Assembly (NCBI RefSeq): GCF_002936955.1
Contig: NZ_MPZM01000021.1
Coordinates: forward strand, 1-49,992
Length of the DNA: 49,992 nucleotides
Direction of reading: 5' to 3'
Origin: Oceanisphaera arctica
GTDB taxonomy: Bacteria > Pseudomonadota > Gammaproteobacteria > Enterobacterales > Aeromonadaceae
In this document: one piece after another, positions 42,611 through 49,992 of the stretch
Layout: each line of letters begins with the position of its first letter
Position numbering within the stretch: the first letter of the stretch is position 1
Notes under the pieces: model-generated
Database searches by the model: none
Seen by the model: the letters and a program-made list of their open reading frames with translations, nothing else
Told to the model about the DNA's origin: nothing
Program-made: the position numbers and the translations under genes

Positions 42611-43736
42611 GGGGTGTCAGCTCCTTCAGTGCCAGGCCGGTGGCAATACAGAGATCCTGCTGGCCATCCGGTGTGTGCCACCGCTCCCCCTGAAATGCGC
42701 CCAGCGGGTCCGGATAGTGTGCCGGAATCTCGATCAGGCCCTGCAGGTGCTCGCGCAGGCCGTTCCAGCGGGCCAGGCTGCCGAACAGATAAAGGTTGTG
42801 CACCGGCTGACCATGCAGCTCCGAGGCGGCATAGATCAGGGTTCGGTGGATCTCGTCCTTGAGCTGCATCAGGTCGGGCAGCAGTATGTCCAGGGCCAGT
42901 GCCCGAGCCTTGTCGTTGCAGGGCCGGGCGGTAGACCAGTGTTCCGACTGACCATCGGTATCGGCCGAACACATCAGGGCCCGGGCCTGCAGGCTGGAGA
43001 TATCCAGCTCCGAGGCCAATCGCTTGAGCAGAGCGGCTTCGCCGAAACCGATGCTGTGGTCAATCACCAGACGCCGGCCCGCAATCATGGTCAGGTAGCT
43101 GTTGTCGTTGCCAAAATTGATCACCAGGCTGTTACGGTCCGGAACATGGCCATTGAGCCAGAGGATCAGACGGCTGATGGCGGTTTGACCGATTTCAACC
43201 GAGGCCACGTCCAGCCCGGCCCGGCGCAGCAGCTCCAGGTAGTCGATCACCTCGCTGCGGCGGGCCATGGCGATTAGTACCAGTCGTTCGGGCCTGTCAT
43301 CGGTGGTGCGGATCGGTACATAGTCGACGATCAGATCCTCGAGTCGTTCGTTCAGCCGCTGGGCCAGGGTGGTCAGTATGATGTCGGTTTCATCCTGGCC
43401 GGGCTTGAGCTGATAGCTCAGCGACAGGGTTTTGACCTTGTCTGCGGGCAGCAGTGTGCTGACGCGCCGGCCGCGAAAGGGATGCTGTTTGAACGCGTTG
43501 GCCAACATGGCTTTCAGGCTCTGTGGCGAGGCCAGCAGGGTATCCCGGTCGGCTGGGTAGGGGAGCGAGCAGGCCGCCTGCAGAATAGGCGACGCGCCAG
43601 GGGTCTGCGACTTGAACTGGGCCAGGTTGAGGCGGTTCAGTGACAGTTCAAGCCCGATGGTATGGGTACGGGGTCGCCTGAACCAGGTGGCAACCGGCAT
43701 GTTAAATGCCATGGATTTGGGTATAGCCATAGCCAT
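42603..43736 (-). CDS. PilM/MshI-like actin-fold ATPase
   Basis: A 377-residue cytoplasmic protein with the actin/FtsA-like pattern: HTIGLELSLNRLNLAQFK, LPADKVKTLSLSYQLKPG, VASVEIGQTAISRLI, LVINFGNDNSYLTMIAGRRL (phosphate loop 2) and NLYLFGSLARWNGLREHL. It anchors the PilN/PilO complex. The frame is open upstream to a TTG, but ATG 43736 (or 43730) follows GAGAGGAAGT and is preferred. The start region is duplicated 43 bp upstream. Confidence 0.86.
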   Translation of the reverse strand: MAMAIPKSMAFNMPVATWFRRPRTHTIGLELSLNRLNLAQFKSQTPGASPILQAACSLPYPADRDTLLASPQSLKAMLANAFKQHPFRGRRVSTLLPADKVKTLSLSYQLKPGQDETDIILTTLAQRLNERLEDLIVDYVPIRTTDDRPERLVLIAMARRSEVIDYLELLRRAGLDVASVEIGQTAISRLILWLNGHVPDRNSLVINFGNDNSYLTMIAGRRLVIDHSIGFGEAALLKRLASELDISSLQARALMCSADTDGQSEHWSTARPCNDKARALALDILLPDLMQLKDEIHRTLIYAASELHGQPVHNLYLFGSLARWNGLREHLQGLIEIPAHYPDPLGAFQGERWHTPDGQQDLCIATGLALKELTPHA

Positions 43737-43803
43737 ACTTCCTCTCGTCAAACATGGGCATAGCCATAGACATAGTCATACTTCCTGTTGTCAAACATGG
43801 GCA
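43734..43803. repeat. 43-bp tandem duplication of the PilM start region, with a 25-codon upstream ORF
   Basis: The 27-bp blocks 43734-43760 and 43777-43803 are nearly identical (two or three differences) and 43 bp apart. On the minus strand each carries AGGAAGTATG, so the ribosome binding site and start of the PilM gene exist twice. The upstream copy opens a 25-codon ORF (43779 to 43702, MTMSMAMPMFDERKYGYGYT then QIHGI) that overlaps the PilM start. Confidence 0.7.
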
Positions 43804-43869
43804 CGACCCGAGCAGAGGCCAAAGAGGCCGGTGCCGGGGCAAGCGCCGGACGGGAGGCAGAGCCGCGTG

Positions 43870-46737
43870 TCACTGGCCATAGACAATAACCAGCTGTGGT
43901 GCATGAGTGCCCTCCCGGGAGTAGAATTCGAGGCCATTTTTGTTCGGAACATCGGCGATGATCTGCACGCCGTGATTGGGGGAAACGCCGCCCGGCCACT
44001 CCTTCACCAGCCCTGTGACATCGAATTCATACCAGCCGGTATCGGCAATGGGCAGAGAGGCCACCACCGTCGGATCGTAGCTGCCGCCTGGCCCCGCGCT
44101 CCAGTTGTGGCTGCCGTCGCGGCTGAGCCAGCTGGCGCCCTGTTCGGTCCAGCTTTCCATGATGCGGTGTACCTGCAGGTTCCAGCTCTGGTTGCCGACG
44201 CGGGTGTGGGCGTACAGGCGTAGCTTGGCGCTGTCGACCAGGGCATCGGCCGGCAGGTCGCCGAGGTCGAAGCGCAGCAGGGTCGCCCGCCGATAGCCCT
44301 TGTTATCCATGGCAACCTGGAGGCCGGGCTCGCTGCCCATATTGTTGGTCTGGTTGCTTTCGAGGATGAAGGTGTCGCCGGCGGGGGGCAGGATGATTTG
44401 TCGGGTGTCGTCCTGGTTCGTGCGGGTAAGCAGCCAGTATCGATCGTCGGGGTGGCTGCCAAACACATGGGCGCAGGTCTGCGGGTCGATGGCCGCCGAG
44501 GTGGGTTTGGAGATACCGAACCCGCCTATCGGGTAGCCATCCAGCCAGGCGCCCTGTGCCGAGTAAAGGTGCGCGTAACCGAGGGTGATGTCGGTGACCC
44601 AGAACTGGTCGGTGTCGGGCAGGTGGGCGATACCTTCCATGCTGCCGCTGTAGTTTGAGGGTGCCCCCGGCTTGACGATGAGGTCGCGACTCTGTACCAG
44701 AGTGAAATCCTGCGCGATGATGAAAAGCCGGTTTGTGGCTTTATCGACAAGCGCGATATGGCCGTCATGACTGCCGCCCTTGATGTAGCTGGCGCCGCGC
44801 AGATCGGATGCAAAGTCGACCGACACAGTTCTATAGCTGCTGCCTGGCGGCAGGGTCGGGTCAATCAGGTAGATCCTGCCAGCCTTGACCGCCAGCAGCT
44901 TACCGGCCAGCTCTCCCGAGGGTACATAGGCCACGCCCTCGAGGCCGGACAGGCCGGTGGTGAAGGTATCGTCGAGCAGTTGGCCTGCGTGGTCGAGCAG
45001 CACCAGCCGGCCGGAGCCGCCCACCGCGACCCAGCCGCCACTGGCCGGTACTGTTGTGCCATTGAACGGCATGCCTTCCGGCACCGGGGTGATGCCGGTG
45101 TTGTAGCGGTAGGCCTGCCCCGTTGTGCTGAATTCGCCGGCAACGCTGTCGGGAATGAACAAGGCACTGCAGGACTGGGGTTCGGGCGCCGTGCATTGGG
45201 CGCCGCAGGGGCAGTGATAGCGGATGGTCAGTTTCGGCCGCAGGGCGGCCGTGGCGTGGTTGCTGCTGCTGAAGTCCGCATGGTTGACGCCGGGGCTGCC
45301 CAGCAGCATCAGGCCGTAGTTGTTCTGAGTGCCCGCGACCCAGTCGCCGACCAGGGCGGTGATGTCCCATTGGGTGGCTCCCGGGGCGAGCGGGTCAATC
45401 ACGGCGCTGGTGATTGCCGTGGGGTCGACATCGCCACCGGGGCTGGTCCAGTTGACCGACGTTCGGGCCTGGTTCCAGTTGGCCTGGGTCTGATGCCAGT
45501 CACGGGTGACCCGGTGCAGATCGATGGCGGCGATGCTACCTGACCCTATGCCTTCGAGGTTCATCTCCAGGGTCGCAGAGGTGATCAGTGCGGCAGTCGG
45601 GATGCCGGAAAGGTCAAAGTTCAGCAGGCCACGTTTCTGAACGTTGGTCTTGTTGCTGATACGCATTTCGGGCACGGCCCCCCAGTTGGTGCCGGGGGAG
45701 CCGTCATCGAGATAGGTGTCTTTGCCGGCGGCGGCGGCAGGCTGCAGCACCAGGCTGGTACCGGTCGCGCCGGCGTCGCAGGGGCAGGCGTAGGTCAGCA
45801 CCATTCGTGGGCGCAGGCTGGCGTCGGTGTGCTCTTTCGAGGCGAAGCGCGGGGCTGAGAGTAGGCCGGTTTTCAACAGCAGGCCGTAGTTGACGTCGGT
45901 GCCGTCGAGCCAGCGTGAGACCTGGGGGGCAATATTCCAGCTGACCCAGCCGGGGGCCAGGCGGGCCGACGCGCTGGCAATGGGCGTGGCCTGATGATCG
46001 CCACCCGGGCTGCTCCAGCCATTGTTGCCATCATGGGTATTCCAGGTGGCGCCGTTCGGGCTGCCTGTGCCCTGGCCGGTGCCTTCCACCCAGCTGCGGG
46101 TGACCCTGTGTGCCGTCAGGCTACCGCCGAGACTGAGCGTATTGAGCTGATAGAGCTGCAGTTCGGCGCCGATCAGACGAACCCCGCTGGGCAGGGCCGA
46201 GAGGTCGAAGTTCAGCAGGCTGCGGCGGGTCCAGCTCAACAGGCCGCTGAGTTGCAGCTCGTAGTTGCCGAAATTCTGGTTTTGGTAGAACTTGTCGAGC
46301 AGGACGTCGCCCCCCGGGTCCGTGCCCAGCACCAGGGTCTGGGTGATCGGTGACTCGTAGGTATCGACCGCGTCACGACTGATACTGTAGCGGCTGCCGT
46401 CGGCCAGCAGGGCGCTGGCGGTGATGCTGACGGGTGAGCCACCGGTGGGGCTGATCACCGTGCTGTAGCTGTGGCTGCCGAACGCTTGATTGCCGAGGCT
46501 GGGATAGGCGGTGCAGTTGGCCTGCTGTGCCTGCCAAAAGGCATGGTTGAGGCCGGCTTCGGCCACATAACGCGCCTCGGTTCTGTTTGCCTCGCCGCGG
46601 CTACCGGCCAGATGCAGAGCTGTGTCGTGGCTGAGCAGATAGGAGATACTGGCCAGCAAGGCCAGGGTGATCACCACCGGCAGCAGCAGGTAGCCGCGCT
46701 GGTGACGCCGGTGCCGGTGCCGATAGTTGCGATTCAC
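43870..46737 (-). CDS. Giant minor pilin with three DNRLRE domains and a propeller-like region (putative tip adhesin)
   Basis: A 955-residue protein. The N-terminus looks like a PilX/MshP-type prepilin (basic leader, G15, then YLLLPVVITLALLASISYLL), but residue +5 after Gly15 is Pro rather than Glu. DNRLRE-type domains lie at about 144-317, 338-507 and 786-953, each with R-LLNFDLS/LRFDLG, HRVTRSW/HRIMESW, SPGGD and a W-DI/DVT-L element. A beta-propeller-like region (about 525-775) has repeated WVAVGGSGRLVLLDHAG-like blades. CPCD/CPCG cysteine pairs end domains 1 and 2. It starts with GTG overlapping the previous gene by four nt. An adhesive pilus tip role is inferred. Confidence 0.82.
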   Translation of the reverse strand: MNRNYRHRHRRHQRGYLLLPVVITLALLASISYLLSHDTALHLAGSRGEANRTEARYVAEAGLNHAFWQAQQANCTAYPSLGNQAFGSHSYSTVISPTGGSPVSITASALLADGSRYSISRDAVDTYESPITQTLVLGTDPGGDVLLDKFYQNQNFGNYELQLSGLLSWTRRSLLNFDLSALPSGVRLIGAELQLYQLNTLSLGGSLTAHRVTRSWVEGTGQGTGSPNGATWNTHDGNNGWSSPGGDHQATPIASASARLAPGWVSWNIAPQVSRWLDGTDVNYGLLLKTGLLSAPRFASKEHTDASLRPRMVLTYACPCDAGATGTSLVLQPAAAAGKDTYLDDGSPGTNWGAVPEMRISNKTNVQKRGLLNFDLSGIPTAALITSATLEMNLEGIGSGSIAAIDLHRVTRDWHQTQANWNQARTSVNWTSPGGDVDPTAITSAVIDPLAPGATQWDITALVGDWVAGTQNNYGLMLLGSPGVNHADFSSSNHATAALRPKLTIRYHCPCGAQCTAPEPQSCSALFIPDSVAGEFSTTGQAYRYNTGITPVPEGMPFNGTTVPASGGWVAVGGSGRLVLLDHAGQLLDDTFTTGLSGLEGVAYVPSGELAGKLLAVKAGRIYLIDPTLPPGSSYRTVSVDFASDLRGASYIKGGSHDGHIALVDKATNRLFIIAQDFTLVQSRDLIVKPGAPSNYSGSMEGIAHLPDTDQFWVTDITLGYAHLYSAQGAWLDGYPIGGFGISKPTSAAIDPQTCAHVFGSHPDDRYWLLTRTNQDDTRQIILPPAGDTFILESNQTNNMGSEPGLQVAMDNKGYRRATLLRFDLGDLPADALVDSAKLRLYAHTRVGNQSWNLQVHRIMESWTEQGASWLSRDGSHNWSAGPGGSYDPTVVASLPIADTGWYEFDVTGLVKEWPGGVSPNHGVQIIADVPNKNGLEFYSREGTHAPQLVIVYGQ

Positions 46738-47777
46738 AGTCCACCTCCCAGCCGCACCCGGCGCTGCAGGCTGATGCTGTTATCGGCATCATGGGTCAGC
46801 GTCAGGGTGATATCCACCAGCTGGGCGCGACCGCCACCCAGGGGCACCCGCTCGATTCTCAGCAGGGTCACGCCTTCGGTAAGCACGCTTTCGGTAAAGT
46901 CGCGACCATCCACTTGGCTGTCGCCGTTCTGGTCGCTGAAGGCCGGCCAGCGTTCGATCAGCTGGCTGCCGTTGAGGTAATAGACCACCGGCTCGAAGTT
47001 GTCTTCCCCGGCCAGCCCGTCTTCGTCATCGTCATGATTGATGATTCCTTCATCGATAAGGCCATCGAAGTCGTCGTCGATGCCGGCCAGGCCTGGCTTC
47101 TGATCATTGTTCATATCGGCCGGCATATCCTCGTCGATGCTGCCGTCGCCATCCTGATCGCCGTTCCCCTGGGGGTCATCACCGTCGCTGCCCTGCTCGT
47201 CGTTGTCTCTGGCCGGATTGATGGCCGAGGACTCGTCGACGCTGCCATCGCCATCGTCGTCGATGCCGATGATGCCGGGGGCGCCGTCGAGCGTATTATC
47301 GGCATCGAGATCTTCGTCGATGCGCTCGGCTTCGCCCGGGTCGCGCTGCCCGTTATTGTTGCGGTCGAGAAAGTCCTTGTCGTTGTTGGCGTCGGCCCAG
47401 CCATCGCCATCGAGATCCTGACGCGGGCTCAGGGTCACCGCCAGCAGCGCTGTGGCCAGGGTGCTGCTGCCTTCGGGGGGCAAGGCAGGCACCGTCTCTA
47501 CGCGAATATGCTCGGACCAGCTGGTGCCGGGGTTGTCGGCCAGCGGCAACAGCAGACGACGGCTGTTCTGCACCGACTCGGCCATGCGTGCCAGTGCAAA
47601 GCGGGCCTCATGAGCCAGGGTATTTTTTGTCTGGCCTTCGCTCTGCAGTTCGAGAGCGGAGCCGACCAGGCCGCCGAGCCCGGCCATCAGCAGCGAGAGT
47701 ATCGCCACGGCACCGAGCAGCTCGGGCAGGGTCAGACCCTGCTGGCGCAGACGAGAGGCAACTGCGAGCGGCTTCAT
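46734..47777 (-). CDS. PilW/MshO-like minor pilin with a calcium-loop-rich acidic insert
   Basis: A 347-residue prepilin. The leader ends QQG, cut before LTLPELLGAVAILSLL, with Glu19 at the +5 position. Residues 121-262 form an acidic insert of about eight Asp/Asn-rich loops of the DxDxDG type (DLDGDGWAD, DDDGDGSVDE, DQDGDGSIDED, DDDFDGLIDEG, DQNGDSQVDG). They resemble EF-hand or thrombospondin type 3 calcium sites. The rest looks like an ordinary minor pilin. ATG 47777 is used because the upstream open frame lies in the preceding gene; the overlap is four nt. Confidence 0.85.
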   Translation of the reverse strand: MKPLAVASRLRQQGLTLPELLGAVAILSLLMAGLGGLVGSALELQSEGQTKNTLAHEARFALARMAESVQNSRRLLLPLADNPGTSWSEHIRVETVPALPPEGSSTLATALLAVTLSPRQDLDGDGWADANNDKDFLDRNNNGQRDPGEAERIDEDLDADNTLDGAPGIIGIDDDGDGSVDESSAINPARDNDEQGSDGDDPQGNGDQDGDGSIDEDMPADMNNDQKPGLAGIDDDFDGLIDEGIINHDDDEDGLAGEDNFEPVVYYLNGSQLIERWPAFSDQNGDSQVDGRDFTESVLTEGVTLLRIERVPLGGGRAQLVDITLTLTHDADNSISLQRRVRLGGGL

Positions 47778-48205
47778 TGGCTGACCAGGGTTTCCAGGGA
47801 CTGGGCTGTGCCTGCCAGTTCGACCCTGAGCCACAACAGACCGGTGTCGGCGCTGGCAAAGAGATCGCCGGTTTCTCCGTCATAAAAGGCCAGATACACC
47901 TGACGTTGCAGACTGCGGCCATCGCTGCTGACCACGCTGTCGGACAGGCTGCTGGGCGTTGTGGTGCCGGCCACGGCGGCACCGAGCTGGCCGTAGTCGC
48001 TGGCCAGTAGCTGCTCCATCTTGCCGGCCAGCAAGGGCCTGTCTATGTTCTGTTGTTTGTTGATGGCGGCCCCCTGGCTGCCGGATTGCAGGGCCTCCAT
48101 GGCCGGCACCAGGCTCAGGCCGATGATAAAGGTCGCGATCAGGGCCTCGAGATAGGAAAACCCTCGTTGGGACGACGACCTTGTGTATCCTGTTCTGCTG
48201 TCCAT
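47774..48205 (-). CDS. PilV/MshD-like minor pilin
   Basis: A 143-residue prepilin with leader MDSRTGYTRSSSQRG, cut before FSYLEALIATFIIGLSL, and Glu at +5. It is a short minor pilin probably forming part of the priming tip complex with its neighbours. A very A/C-rich unstructured leader (minus strand of about 48212-48259) precedes its ATG, which may favour translation. It overlaps the next gene by four nt. Confidence 0.82.
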   Translation of the reverse strand: MDSRTGYTRSSSQRGFSYLEALIATFIIGLSLVPAMEALQSGSQGAAINKQQNIDRPLLAGKMEQLLASDYGQLGAAVAGTTTPSSLSDSVVSSDGRSLQRQVYLAFYDGETGDLFASADTGLLWLRVELAGTAQSLETLVSQ

Positions 48206-48266
48206 GCGCGCACTCTTTGTTGTTGTTTTGTTTTTGTTGTTCTTGTGTTTGTTCTTGCCATGGGGA

Positions 48267-48821
48267 TCACTGCCGGGTGATCCGACCGGTTATGGGGGCG
48301 ACATTCAGCTGCTGTTGATGGTTGCCGTCGCTCAGTGTGACGGTGCCGCTGACCAGCAACCGCGGCGTGATGCCATCCAGATAGCGGGGTTCGCCGCTGG
48401 CCAGAAAGCCGATGTCCTGCTGGCTGCCGGCGACGCCCTGATAGACGAAGGTCGCCTCGTCGAGCCGGACTGGCTGGTAGCGGGCATCGGTGGCGAAGCT
48501 GACATCATAGAGCTGCTTGTCGAGCGGATGATAGACATCGAACACCACCACCGGCGAGGGGCCGGAATCGTCGATGCGGTACACCCGCAGCCGCTGGGTG
48601 GCGGTGTTCAGCAGAACACCGTGCTCGGCCCCGCTGCGCCGCGCTTCGCTCTGGGCAAAGCGGATGGCGCCAGCCACCTCGACCGCGGCCAGCTCCACCC
48701 GCTCCGGCCCCAGCGCCGTCAGCGAGGGCATCACCACCAGCGCCAGGGCGCCAAGCAGGGTGACCACCAGCAGCAGCTCGGCCAGGCTCTTGCCCCGAAG
48801 CCGCACCGGCACCACCGACAT
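48267..48821 (-). CDS. GspH/FimT-like pseudopilin
   Basis: A 184-residue prepilin with leader MSVVPVRLRG, cut before KSLAELLLVVTLLGALALVV, Glu at +5 and an unusual Lys at +1 where Phe is normal. The globular domain has the FimT/GspH pattern (VELAAVEVAGAIRFAQSEARRSGAEH). ATG 48821 is preferred to a TTG at 48833. It follows the major pilin gene by 19 bp. Confidence 0.82.
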   Translation of the reverse strand: MSVVPVRLRGKSLAELLLVVTLLGALALVVMPSLTALGPERVELAAVEVAGAIRFAQSEARRSGAEHGVLLNTATQRLRVYRIDDSGPSPVVVFDVYHPLDKQLYDVSFATDARYQPVRLDEATFVYQGVAGSQQDIGFLASGEPRYLDGITPRLLVSGTVTLSDGNHQQQLNVAPITGRITRQ

Positions 48822-48840
48822 GGCTATCACCAATCACCAA

Positions 48841-49380
48841 TCACAGGTCGTCATGATCTTCATGATTGATGAGGATCTTGCCTGTTAACGGGTCTAGCTT
48901 CCATCCACCTGCAGTTGTACCGGTTGCGTTCATGTTGAGGTCGCCACTCGTTGCGGCGTCAAGCACAACCAGTACGTTATTATTGGTGAATGGATCACCG
49001 GGCAGCGTTGTTTTCTTGTAATAGGGCCCGAAATCATAACCGCCGCCACTTTTTGAACAGGCCACACCCTCGCCATCGGTATAAAGAGTCAGCTGTGAGA
49101 TGGCTGCAGAGGCTGAATGGGCAGCGCCTGTGCCGGCCGTACTACCATTACCACAGCCCGTGGCTAATTTGGCACCTGGATATTCCCCGTGCTGCTGGTA
49201 ATAGAGGTCGATAACCGAGCGCAGGTTGGACAGGCTGCTCTGGGCAGACGCGGTTTTGGCATCGTCGGTGGAGGCACTGAACTGCGGTATGACGATGGCG
49301 GCCAGAATCGACAGTATGATTACCACAATCAAGAGTTCAATCAGGGTAAAGCCTTGTACTAGCTTCTTTTTTATGTTCAT
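48841..49380 (-). CDS. Type IV major pilin (MshA/GspG-like)
   Basis: A 179-residue prepilin. Leader MNIKKKLVQG is cut before FTLIELLIVVIILSILAAIV, with Glu15 at +5. The globular domain has SSLSNLRSVIDLYYQQHGEYPG and two cysteines (ATGCGNG and GVACSKS) that could form a disulphide. ATG 49380 follows AAGAGG; the longer frame upstream is non-coding. The 164 bp before it should contain the promoter; TTGACT with a poor -10 is all I see. Confidence 0.9.
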   Translation of the reverse strand: MNIKKKLVQGFTLIELLIVVIILSILAAIVIPQFSASTDDAKTASAQSSLSNLRSVIDLYYQQHGEYPGAKLATGCGNGSTAGTGAAHSASAAISQLTLYTDGEGVACSKSGGGYDFGPYYKKTTLPGDPFTNNNVLVVLDAATSGDLNMNATGTTAGGWKLDPLTGKILINHEDHDDL

Positions 49381-49544
49381 GGTACAGCCTCTTTTTATTA
49401 ACATTAGCGCATGAAGGTGTGCATATGGGTCTTTTGTTTTCACTGTAGTCAAAGGCCTGAAAATCTCCATTAAAGGACAGGGTTATTGATGCATTGACGG
49501 CCCTCCGTTTTCATATCTGTTTCATACCTGTTCGGGCGGGCCAC

Positions 49545-49992
49545 TCAGTGTGCGACCCGGGACAGCTTGAAGATTGGCAGGATCAGCGAGCTGACCAATA
49601 CCCCGACGACCAGCCCCATCACCAGCAACATCAGCGGCTCAGCGAGCTTGGTCAGGGTGTTCAGGTGCTTGCGCAGTTCCCTTTCATAATGTTCGGTCAG
49701 GCGCAGCATGACCTTGGGCAGGTTGCCCGTGTCTTCGCCGGTACGCAGCAGCTGACGCGCCAGAGAGGGTATCCAGGCGGCCTTTTCAAAGCCGTAGGAC
49801 AAGCCCTTGCCTTCGGTGACATTCTGCTGCAGCTGGCCGATAAACTGTTGAAACTGTCGGTTGCCGACCACATCGCGGGTGGCGTCCAGCGCGGTAACCA
49901 GAGGCACACCGTGACTGAGCGACAGCCCCAGCACCCGCAACGACTCGGTCAGATAGAGGCGGATATAAAAGCCGCGGATGCCGGGAAGCGTC
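49545..49992 (-). CDS. GspF/PilC-family inner-membrane platform protein (C-terminal part)
   Basis: Partial gene continuing beyond the right end of the window. The visible C-terminal part begins LPGIRGFYIRLYLTESLRVLG and has LSHGVPLVTALDATRDVVGN, LLRTGEDTGNLPKVMLRL and the final membrane helix PLMLLVMGLVVGVLVSSLILPIFK. It is the platform that couples the ATPases to pilin insertion. It lies 164 bp before the pilin gene and probably leads the cluster, with the ATPase gene outside the window. Confidence 0.92.
   Translation of the reverse strand, partial: TLPGIRGFYIRLYLTESLRVLGLSLSHGVPLVTALDATRDVVGNRQFQQFIGQLQQNVTEGKGLSYGFEKAAWIPSLARQLLRTGEDTGNLPKVMLRLTEHYERELRKHLNTLTKLAEPLMLLVMGLVVGVLVSSLILPIFKLSRVAH

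Noticed and set aside
43702-43779. The 25-codon upstream ORF as a real gene product
   Set aside because: It arises from a local duplication of the PilM start and has no recognisable content; kept only as a possible translational element.

Overview
The window is a chromosomal segment of a GC-rich gammaproteobacterium. A cyoABCDE bo3 oxidase operon, bioH, yeeN, azoR, yjjG, an Enterobacteria-like yjfIJKLMC operon and a type IV pilus cluster together suggest an Aeromonadales-type marine or brackish bacterium (Oceanimonas/Zobellella-like). That placement is inference from gene content, not a database match. No rRNA, tRNA, CRISPR array, transposase or prophage gene was seen.

Layout. 1-2.2 kb: the end of bioH, a ferredoxin-NADP reductase-type flavoprotein and yeeN. 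2.5-8.6 kb: a purine-catabolism/hydantoin block with an allantoin/hydantoin racemase, an NCS1 permease, a secreted racemase homologue lacking both catalytic cysteines, a GntR/FCD regulator, a LysR regulator and a divergent (S)-ureidoglycine aminohydrolase. Three GTTRAC sites probably mark the GntR regulon. 8.6-11.1 kb: pirin, azoR and a divergent LysR regulator, somewhat AT-richer. 11.2-12.7 kb: yjjG and a LysE-type exporter. 12.7-18.6 kb: the bo3 quinol oxidase operon, preceded by a leader that encodes a hydrophobic peptide ending in Cys-x7-Cys-Arg-Ala-Pro-Pro and contains mutually exclusive stem-loops. This looks like a nascent-peptide sensor controlling a copper enzyme and is the strongest candidate for an undescribed system here. 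18.6-20.6 kb: a VOC protein and a beta-CASP nuclease.

20.6-24.9 kb: yjfIJKLMC (PspA-family protein, DUF350 membrane protein, DUF1190 lipoprotein, ATP-grasp ligase), interrupted by palindromic repeats. 25-29.1 kb: an AMP-phosphorylase-type enzyme overlapping a PRPP-synthetase-like gene, then a BCCT transporter. 29.3-34.6 kb: an EEP-family hydrolase and an overlapping c-di-GMP pair (degenerate GGDEF plus EAL, then an intact GGDEF with I-site). 34.6-39 kb: a glycosyltransferase with a 10-bp tandem repeat just upstream, more palindromic repeats, manC, rsuA (whose frame runs 302 nt into manC) and a GNAT.

39.1 kb to the end: a type IV pilus cluster read leftward: GspF/PilC protein, major pilin, three minor pilins (one with an acidic calcium-loop insert), a 955-residue minor pilin carrying three DNRLRE domains and a propeller-like region, then PilM-, PilN-, PilO- and PilP-like proteins, a short secretin and an unknown membrane protein. 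Most genes overlap by about 4 nt. A family of palindromic intergenic elements of about 95-160 bp recurs at 17.4, 17.5, 22.9, 36.0 and 36.2 kb.
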